Part shown: in pieces, positions 57,062 to 64,000 of the stretch
How positions within the stretch are numbered: position 1 is the first letter of the stretch
Layout of the letters: each line of letters begins with the position of its first letter
NCBI GenBank assembly: GCA_026936325.1
Contig: JAPTHN010000043.1
Coordinates: 2,821,988 to 2,885,987 of the forward strand
Reading direction: 5' to 3'
Source of the DNA: Platynereis dumerilii
Lineage: Eukaryota; Annelida; Polychaeta; Phyllodocida; Nereididae
DNA: 64,000 nucleotides
Notes under the pieces: model-generated
The model's database searches: none
What the model saw: only the letters and a program-made list of their open reading frames with translations
Told to the model about the DNA's origin: nothing
Program-made: the position numbers and the translations under genes

Positions 57062-59542
57062 ATGCCAATGGCAGCAAATTCTATTGGAATACCACTTGTG
57101 ATGCACACTGATACTGGCTCTGTGGTGTATGATGAAAATGTCAACCCAAATGACAGCTATGCTATTGTTATTCAACCAGAAGAGTTCAAAGCTGAATATG
57201 CTGGAAAGGAAATTAAAAATGAAGGTGTGGATGTTAATCAAGAACTTTATTCAACTGAGGCTCCAGTAATTAATATTATACCACAAGTTGGATTAGATTA
57301 TGCAGAACGTTGTGGCCAACAGGGTTTTATTGATATAAACCCACAAGTTAGTGAAACCCATGTTGAAGAATCAGGGGAAGAACCTGTTGAACTTGGCTTG
57401 GTCCTGCCCATCACTGACTCTCATAAAGATGAGAAACTTGCTGAATATGTTGACTGGAAAGTTGCACCTGCTATTACAGTTGGGCCTTTGGCTGAACCCG
57501 AATCTTCTGACGTCATCATGGTTATAAAACCACAAGTCAGTCAACATGGTGAAGTCTGTGGAATTGGTGGTGAAGAACCACAAATCTGTGAAGTCGGTGG
57601 TGAAGAAACGGAAGAGGAAGAGATTATTGACGTTTGCTCAGTCGGGCCCAATGAGGAGATACAACTGCAGCCAGAAACCCAAGCGAACATTTCCCTCCTC
57701 AGGTCTAACCCAGAAAACAACAGACAGCAGGCTGACCGTTTTTGTCAAGTTTGTAACAAACTGTTTGAGAAAACAGCGGATTACAAAAGGCACAAAGTTT
57801 TGCATAACAAAAAAAAAGCGCACTATCCTTGCCAAACTTGCCCTTTGAACTTTGCGAATGAATTGGGACTTAGAATTCATATGAGACAGCATTTCAAGGA
57901 TGATTTTTATCCTTGTGGCTTTTGTGGAAAGTGCTACACTAAGTATTTTAGACTACAAACTCACCTGGCCAAGAAACATCGGAAAAGTTCTGGGGAAATG
58001 GTTAGCCGAGCAGAGAAGGGTCGCAAGCATCATGAGCATAGTGATACTGAAAGTGGTTGTTATTGCACAAGCTGTGGGAAAACATTATCAAGCAAAAGGG
58101 TTCTCGCCAAGCATAAATGTAAAGGGCATTTTGAGGAAAAGCCATACACCTGTCGAGTTTGTCCGAGGAAATTTAAGTTCCGGAATAAACGAGATGCCCA
58201 TATTACAACGCACGAAGGAGAAAGAAACGTTGCTTGTGATTTGTGTGGGGAGTTCTTCAGCGGTGTTTATTATCGGGACAAACATATGGAGCAAAAGCAC
58301 CCTGAAAGAAAGTGGAAGAAATGTGAGCACTGCGGTATGGTGTTTAAGAATTATAAATTCTTCGTAAGACACATGAGAAAACATAGGATGGCAGCCGACG
58401 AGAGACATGAATGTGAGCACTGTGGTGCTAAATTTAAGTTAAAGGAACAAATGGCCATTCATATGGCTAAAAGACATGGTGGCCCGATGCCCAGAAAGTG
58501 TGAAGAATGCGGAGAAGGATTTGTAACGGTTCTCGACCTTTCAAATCACACCAAGGAGAAACATCCAGAAACTGACGCTTCAACGTGTTCCAAGCAAGGG
58601 TACCAATGCAAGTTTTGTAAACAAACATTTACGAAGAAAAGACGTCTCACTAAACATGAGAAAAAACACAATTTGCCCCAAAAAGTTAAAGAAATAAAAT
58701 GTGACTTTTGCGGCTTAAGTTTTGTGTGTGAAATTTTTAAAAACCGTCATATTTGGTTGAAACACGCCGGACCAAAGCCATACAGTTGTGAAAAATGTGG
58801 AGAAGGATTTTCAAATAAGGCGAAGATGGTGAAACACATCAAGGAAATGCATGCTCCGCAACACAAAATGGGAAACGAAACACCAGATGCTTCACAACAC
58901 AAAATGGGAAACGAAACACCAGATGCTTCACAACACAAAATGGGAAACAAAACACCAGATGCTCCTAACGGCAGGTCAAAACAAAAACAGGGATCAGCTA
59001 CAGCTTACGAGGAGTTGAAGACTGGTGGAGCTTGTCAGGAAAGCAAAATAGAGACAGCAAAACACTTCTATGCTGAGGAGGAAAGCAATGTTTGCCCGGA
59101 CTGTGGAGTGGCGTACACCACAAAATTGCGACTTATGATGCACACTTGTAGCAACCCTGATCATGTGACTCCACAAGTGTGTGTGATTTGTTTGGAGGGG
59201 TTCACTTCCCAGCATGAATATGATGACCACATGGCATCGCATGGGGCTGAAGACAGATTCATTTGCTCGATGTGTCCAAAACAATTCAATACGTGTTTCC
59301 AGCGAGACAATCATACAAGGCAGGTTCACTTGAAGGAGGACAAAATGCGCTGGAAGCAATGCCTTTACTGCGGCCTGACATTCAAGAACACTGGATATGT
59401 CTACGGTCATGAGAAAGAACGACATACTTATATTGCAGCTTTCATGAATTACAAGAAATTTAAATGTCCGTTATGTTATGATCGGTTTGAATTGCAGACT
59501 ATGCGGACCCATCATATCATGACTATGCATGGTGGCAGCTAA
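57062..59542 (+). CDS. C2H2 zinc-finger protein, about 826 aa, 16-17 fingers
   Basis: A single coding exon opens with MPMAANSIGIPLVMHTDTGS, just after a probable splice acceptor at 57043. The first 220 residues are acidic with repeated KPQVS/NPQVS phrases and no KRAB, BTB, SCAN or ZAD domain that I recognise. Twelve C2H2 fingers then run from FCQVCNKLF (about residue 228) to SCEKCGEGF. A linker follows with three direct copies of a 12-residue unit (MGNETPDASQHK). A second block of about five fingers runs from VCPDCGVAY to KCPLCYDRF, at the C terminus. Several finger links deviate from TGEKP, so DNA contact may be partial. It is likely a nuclear DNA-binding regulator; target unknown. Confidence 0.88.
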   Translation: MPMAANSIGIPLVMHTDTGSVVYDENVNPNDSYAIVIQPEEFKAEYAGKEIKNEGVDVNQELYSTEAPVINIIPQVGLDYAERCGQQGFIDINPQVSETHVEESGEEPVELGLVLPITDSHKDEKLAEYVDWKVAPAITVGPLAEPESSDVIMVIKPQVSQHGEVCGIGGEEPQICEVGGEETEEEEIIDVCSVGPNEEIQLQPETQANISLLRSNPENNRQQADRFCQVCNKLFEKTADYKRHKVLHNKKKAHYPCQTCPLNFANELGLRIHMRQHFKDDFYPCGFCGKCYTKYFRLQTHLAKKHRKSSGEMVSRAEKGRKHHEHSDTESGCYCTSCGKTLSSKRVLAKHKCKGHFEEKPYTCRVCPRKFKFRNKRDAHITTHEGERNVACDLCGEFFSGVYYRDKHMEQKHPERKWKKCEHCGMVFKNYKFFVRHMRKHRMAADERHECEHCGAKFKLKEQMAIHMAKRHGGPMPRKCEECGEGFVTVLDLSNHTKEKHPETDASTCSKQGYQCKFCKQTFTKKRRLTKHEKKHNLPQKVKEIKCDFCGLSFVCEIFKNRHIWLKHAGPKPYSCEKCGEGFSNKAKMVKHIKEMHAPQHKMGNETPDASQHKMGNETPDASQHKMGNKTPDAPNGRSKQKQGSATAYEELKTGGACQESKIETAKHFYAEEESNVCPDCGVAYTTKLRLMMHTCSNPDHVTPQVCVICLEGFTSQHEYDDHMASHGAEDRFICSMCPKQFNTCFQRDNHTRQVHLKEDKMRWKQCLYCGLTFKNTGYVYGHEKERHTYIAAFMNYKKFKCPLCYDRFELQTMRTHHIMTMHGGS

Positions 59543-59589
59543 CTGTGTTTTGGTGCAAACATGTTTGTACACTTATCTTGAAGATTTAA

Positions 59590-60225
59590 ACGCTATACTC
59601 ACAACGAAAATAGGTAGATGAATAGCTTTCGGAGCTCATCCAAGCTCCTTCTTCAGTTCTTGTGTTAGAAAGTTGAGCGGTCACTTGACGGTGTTAATAG
59701 CGGGCGTTAGTGGAACTCTCCTTTTTCCAGCTCTCCTGTGTTGACGAGCAGAATAAAACTATTTCCGGAAACATCAGCCTGGGAATTTACAATGGAGCCG
59801 GGGATTCTAAGGTCCGTAACAAAGTCTAATCAGCCTGACAGTACTGGAATATGGTGGCAATCCATGCTAAACATTCCATTTAAAACTCGGCAATGCAAAT
59901 CCGTAATGTTTTCAATGGATTAAAAGTGCCCTGGGGCCTGGAATGCCAGCTCCACTGACTAAGCAATGGTACAAAATGGCAGCTTGTTCCCGGAAATAGT
60001 TTTATTCTGCTCGTCAACACAGGAGAGCTGGAAAAAGGAGAGTTCCACTATCACGGCCTATTACGTGGTGTCAGACCTGTGCCGCTAGTATCCCTCGGTA
60101 TATTGCCGGGAGGGTGTGCCTCCCCCTGTCTCGGTTGAGGACAGGTTCCTCCTGGGAGATGTGTGTTGCCTCAGCCACCCCTCGGCGGAACCAGTTGCTC
60201 TCCTGGTGTAGCACGGAGACTTCAA
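59590..60225 (-). mobile_element. Penelope-like element, 3' fragment
   Basis: Minus-strand frame 60225-60071 reads SNWFRRGVAEATHISQEEPV then LNRDRGRHTLP, the pattern that ends the GIY-YIG endonuclease of Penelope-like elements. It is followed by a non-coding tail ending CTGAAGAAGGAGCTTGGATG and AGCTCCGAAAGCTA, a 3' signature I associate with such elements. Only the end of the element is here and it is not functional. It lies in the 3' flank of the zinc-finger gene in the opposite orientation. Confidence 0.6.
59709..60049. repeat. Inverted repeat of about 60 bp within the Penelope-like tail
   Basis: AGTGGAACTCTCCTTTTTCC and onward is matched in reverse at 59985-60049 (GGAAAAAGGAGAGTTCCACT), enclosing about 215 bp. 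It may be a separate fold-back insertion or a structural part of the element's 3' region. Confidence 0.8.
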
Positions 60226-60229
60226 CCAA

Positions 60230-61504
60230 TATTAGGTGATTTTGTTAGGACAATAAACTTTTGAAATCTTGATTTCGTTTTTGTTCTGTTTTTTTTCTGG
60301 AATAAAAGAAATGTGTTAAAAGAATAAATTAAAGTCATACGGTTTTTGTAAGCCTTTCAAAGACTGCAAAGAATAGAAGAAAAAAAATCGATAATGAAGA
60401 ATATTATTCAGCCTAGGCAGAATTTAAACTGGAACATAAAGAAAATCTGCAGCATGATCTGCATGATCGCTGAGTAAAAATAACTTATATATAGAGATAC
60501 AGTATTATAGCAAATATTTATTACAATCAACTATAAAAAGTTTGACATTCATCAAATTTTAATCTTATTAAATTTTATAAACCCATATTACGCCTTAGTC
60601 GTCTTTTCCAAGCCAAAATATGTTCAGTTATAGGCTAAAAGAAAACCTGCAGTCACTGACCCAAGGTTGAGACTTTGGTGATGCAGATCATGCAGTCAAG
60701 TGCAGTGGCAGATGCACTTACCAGATTTTGGCCTATGTTTTGGGATGGCTTCTGAAGTCTGAATTGTGAGTTCTCACCAAAGGCGGTCCGTGGTGGTCAA
60801 TGGGGAAGGGGAGGGGCTGCCCAAAAAATAATGGCCAAATTTCTACAAAAAACAAATTTCATCAAATTTTATGCCCAAATCTCTTTGAAAATTGCTTTAC
60901 CAAAATGTTTTTAAAAGGCCCTCTCCCCAGCCTATGAAGATGACAGACCATGAAAAAAAATATTAATTTTTTCTCAAACACATAAAGTTCTTGGATCGTC
61001 CTAGAGGCCGGGCTGGCCCGGCCAGGAGTAAGACAAAAATAATATAAAAATATATATAATAATCAAAAATTGAGGGGGCATTTTGAAGCCTTGCCTGGCT
61101 GCTGGCCACTTATTAAAGCGTTAAGTCGTATATATTTCAAAGGGGGGGATTATTAATTTTTAGCAACATGTCTTAGGTGGGTATGGAATTTTAACACAAG
61201 AAAAATTATCATAAAACGCGCCATTGGCGTAGAAAGTATAGTCATAAAACACGCCATTGGTGTAGAAAGTAGGGGTCCCCCCTCAAATTTTGGAACATAA
61301 ATTTTTGTGCAGTTTTGGGTAATATTTTTAAATTAAGTTTTCAGGGCAATTTGGGCAATATTGTTTGGGCAGCCCCTCCAAATTTGAAATTTTTACCTCC
61401 TGCCCCTATGAAGCATGCGCACATTGACGCACCAAGCCATATTGAATGCGGAAATGTCCGCGAAGCTGCGCGTGCAACTTTCAAGGTGTGCATTTATATA
61501 TAGT
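60230..61504. other. Gene-free stretch
   Basis: A+T-rich, with a locally repeated phrase (AAAACACGCCATTGGTGTAG at about 61247, and a variant at about 61214). No exon or bounded element. Confidence 0.4.
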
Positions 61505-62049
61505 AGTTATACCATGGGCATATGTGGTATACGGCGATATATACAGCCGAGGTGGTTAATATAGCCCGAGGGCGTAGCCCGAGGGTTATATTTACCACCG
61601 AGGCTGTATATATCCCGTATACCACAAATATGCCTTTGGTATAACTGATTTATACCATTATTCGCTGTTTCAGAGGATTATTTTGTTATCATGTTTTTGG
61701 AGATGAAGACCGATTTACTAAAAATGTCTCTATTTTATTACCAGAGATACCATAATGGTCATAAAATTTATCTTTATTTAACAAAATTAATAACTTATTT
61801 TTTAAATCAATATTCTAGTGTCAGCAACTTAAATTAGGTTCAAGCTACAAAAGCTCTTTTTAAACTCCAGAGTGAGGCTCAATGGCATCTGTCATGACGT
61901 CATGATTCAAATGCTGGCTTCTGATTGGCTGATTCAGTGTTTGTGCATTGTGACATCACCACTTGTCATGTGACCACTAAATATACGTGATATACGGCGA
62001 TATATATCATGGTAATTATTGAAGGATTTATCAGCGATCATGGTATAAA
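61505..62049. mobile_element. Compound palindromic element 4
   Basis: A 142-bp hairpin (61505-61646) has stem AGTTATACCATGGGCATATG.. and tip CCCGAGGGCGTAGCCCGAGG. It is followed directly by an inverted-repeat element with ends TTTATACCATNATTCGCTG / CAGCGATCATGGTATAAA (61649-62049). Near the far end are TGACGTCA (61895) and CTTCTGATTGGCTG. The hairpin stem also contains TATACCAT, the start of the element's own terminal repeat. Confidence 0.65.
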
Positions 62050-62369
62050 TGGCTAAGAATTTGAAACTGCTATCGCGGACAACTCTACTGACTTTTAGGT
62101 ACACGACAAGGTGTAACTACACTTCTATTTGGCCAATCTTTATGATTTAAACACCAGAGGAATAAGCAGAAAATCCCCTTTGTGCCAAATAAGAACAATG
62201 ACATTATCAATATTATACAATTATGGACTTCGGTTGAGGTCAATATCAGGTTTTACGGACCTGACCGGTGATATTCACCGAGGCCGAAGGCCGAGGTGAA
62301 TATCACTAGGTCAGGTCCGTAAAACCTGATATTGACCGAAACTGAAGTCCACAATTGTTTTGTTCCATG

Positions 62370-62624
62370 ATGATTTTTTTTGGGGAAAATTTTTTTTTGG
62401 GGAAAATTTTTTTTTTTGGAAAATTTTTTTTTTTTTGGGGAAAAAAATTTTTTTGTGGAAATTTTTTTTTCTTCGACATTTTTTTTTTTTTTTTGGAAAA
62501 TTTTTTTTTTTCGACATTTTTTTTTTTTTTTTCGACATTTTTTTTTTTGGGAAATTTTTTTTTTTTTGGGAAATTTTTTTTTTTTTTTTGAAAAATTTTT
62601 TTTTTGGAAATTTTTTCTCCAGGG
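62370..62624. repeat. T-rich tract with GGAAA interruptions
   Basis: Runs of 8-17 T are broken by GGGGAAAA, GGAAA or CGACA at irregular spacing. All six frames stay open in places, which gives spurious lysine- or phenylalanine-rich peptides. Homopolymer lengths here are prone to sequencing error. Confidence 0.9.
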
Positions 62625-62682
62625 AGGTCAATAACAAATGTTATATTCACTGATCAGTGAATATAACATTTGTTATTGACCT
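62625..62682. repeat. Perfect 58-bp palindrome
   Basis: Two exact 29-base arms with no spacer, beginning AGGTCAATAACAAATG and centred on CACTGATCAGTG. It could extrude as a cruciform. It forms part of compound element 5. Confidence 0.97.
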
Positions 62683-62779
62683 GCCTGTCACACACCACCG
62701 CACACAGGTGAACATCACATTATGCAGGTGGGTTGTTGGCCAATCAGGAAGCTTGTTACATAGGGGTCATGGAACAAAA

Positions 62780-63919
62780 AGTATTTGGCAATGATGAGCT
62801 AAACGCTGTGTAACACCCCTATTTTAGCGCGACAAACTACCTTTCACCGTACAGCAAGATTTCAGAGCTCCTTGGCGAAAAAGTAATAGGTTTGGACCTC
62901 CAAAACTTGGTGTCATTTGAAAGAGCACCATCTGAATATTCTATATCTGTTTGCTGTTTTTTGTAGCCCTGATAGTTATTGAAAAATTCATTTCGCAAAG
63001 AGGCCTACATAAGCGTTACACATTTTGACAAAATTACCAGTTTTTCAATGACCTCAAAATGAAAGAAAGAATGTGAATTTTCAGATGCTCTTTCTTTTTT
63101 TAACTTCAGCTTGCCAATCTATTTCATTTTCCTATACTTTTTTTGACCAATATACAGTATTTTTTTTACAGATCAGATAATGTGTTTTAATTTTGAGAGT
63201 TGTCCGCAATGGTTACATTTTTTAAACAGCTATAAATCTAAAACCGTTGGACGCATCCTCAAACCGTCAATTGGGGTGAATGGTGCAGCCTCTGAGACTG
63301 AATAAAACATCTGAAAGTGAATGAAATGTCAAAGGAAAGGAAATGGCAGTGGATTTTTGAATTTGTTGTCCGAAAATTGTCCACATAGAGCACCCTAAGA
63401 CATGTTTTGTGGACAATCAAAATCATGTTGTCCTTGGATAATGGACAATGTAGCTTTTAGAAGTCTTCAGACAAATGCTGACTCTGGTCACCTCTGGGAC
63501 AAGACTATTTATATTTCCAAGAATTCAATATTTGTAGGTATAATTTTAAAATCTCATGAATATTTTAATATGTTGTTGCCTGACGTGCGCATCTTCATGA
63601 TGTTTCATTCATGTCAAGTAATAATTTTTAAGTTGGACAACTCAGATGATCAGTTGTCCACACTTATTCTTTTTCATAGGACAGCTGTGAGATATTTTTT
63701 TGAAAAATAAAAGCTGTGTAATATTTTGGCATGTTCTAAAGTATATATTTCATCAAAACTAATTAATCTACATATGACAATATTGCAGTAATGAACTCTC
63801 ATTTGGACACCACTTTTTTTTGGGCATAATATTATGGCCTGTACGAATTGTCCTGCTGGCTTGTCGTTGAGGAAAAAAAAGTGAAAATTGGACTCGGTTC
63901 AAGAGAAGTTGCTGCAAGA
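62780..63919. other. Gene-free stretch
   Basis: No convincing gene. A frame at 63402-63710 is open for about 100 codons without splice signals, family resemblance or codon bias that I can see. The phrases TTGTCCNNAA and GGACAATCA recur locally. Confidence 0.4.
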
Positions 63920-64000
63920 TGATAGTTTGGAGGAGGGGGCTATGGATTTTACCCTCGGGAACAACTTTTCGACAGGAGAAGCAACGCTAACTATTTTTCA
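63920..64000. repeat. Partial MITE-like repeat at window edge
   Basis: AAGATGATAGTTTGGAGG followed by GGGGGCTATGG resembles the end of the 13168-13436 repeat (TCTTTGGGGG.., CTATGGCG). The rest lies outside the window. Confidence 0.45.

Larger units (their letters stand above)
62218..62779. mobile_element. Compound palindromic element 5
   Basis: A hairpin (62218-62356) has stem TGGACTTCGGTT..AACTGAAGTCCA (imperfect) and tip CCGAGGCCGAAGGCCGAGG. It adjoins an element with ends TTTTGTTCCATGA / TCATGGAACAAAA (62358-62779). Inside are about 230 bp of T-rich sequence, then a perfect 58-bp palindrome (62625-62682), then GGCCAATCAGG. The two palindromes begin with the same GAGGTCAATA. Confidence 0.65.

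Noticed and set aside
59709-60049. Possible pair of long terminal repeats
   Set aside because: The two 60-bp copies are inverted, not direct, and enclose only about 215 bp.
62306-62653. Lysine-rich or phenylalanine-rich reading frames
   Set aside because: Translation of a T-rich low-complexity tract, with all frames open in places.
63402-63710. 102-codon frame near the right end
   Set aside because: No splice or polyadenylation signals, no repeated or conserved features, and composition like its non-coding surroundings.

Overview
The window is animal nuclear DNA. It is A+T-rich and intron-bearing (GT..AG junctions, polypyrimidine tracts before acceptors) and is full of small DNA transposons, a CR1/jockey-like LINE, tRNA-derived SINEs and a Penelope-like tail. 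Nothing looks bacterial or organellar. The mix suggests a non-vertebrate, probably marine metazoan; frequent GTAGGCCTA-like words remind me of echinoderm or hemichordate DNA, but that is only an impression.

Layout. 1-7252 is a very large inverted repeat: two arms of about 3.1 kb, each holding a 920-bp hAT-like element and exon-like segments, around a 980-bp spacer that recurs without a length change at 17167-18146. 7.5-29 kb is gene-poor and built of nested transposable elements, including a TA-flanked element (20766-25253) that holds a truncated LINE, which in turn holds another inverted-repeat element.

29.3-49.8 kb is the main gene block. It holds four divergent FEM1-family genes, which I call A, B, C and D. 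FEM1 proteins are ankyrin-repeat substrate receptors of cullin-2 RING ubiquitin ligases. A is on the minus strand and B, C and D are on the plus strand. A and B are head to head with only 362 bp between their start codons. C and D are recent tandem duplicates that include their flanks. All four have three core exons joined in identical phase (1, 1). Exon 3 of the copies is a mosaic, and two exon-3 tail fragments lie in the cluster, which points to unequal exchange and gene conversion. Several insertions in D have a matching empty site in C.

49.8-64 kb holds an 18-bp minisatellite, a small unrecognised intronless gene (54180-54518), a 9-bp microsatellite, a single-exon C2H2 zinc-finger gene (57062-59542), and a Penelope-like 3' tail in the zinc-finger gene's 3' flank. 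The right end has two compound palindromic elements.

The most unusual pattern is a class of at least five compound elements (10784-11771, 27153-27619, 46620-48201, 61505-62049, 62218-62779). In each, a 90-140-bp hairpin with a GC-rich tip abuts one end of a terminal-inverted-repeat element, and a CCAATCAG box lies near the other end. Their sequences differ but their architecture is shared; I do not recognise the class.

All calls come from reading the sequence. Family names rest on remembered motifs, not on searches.
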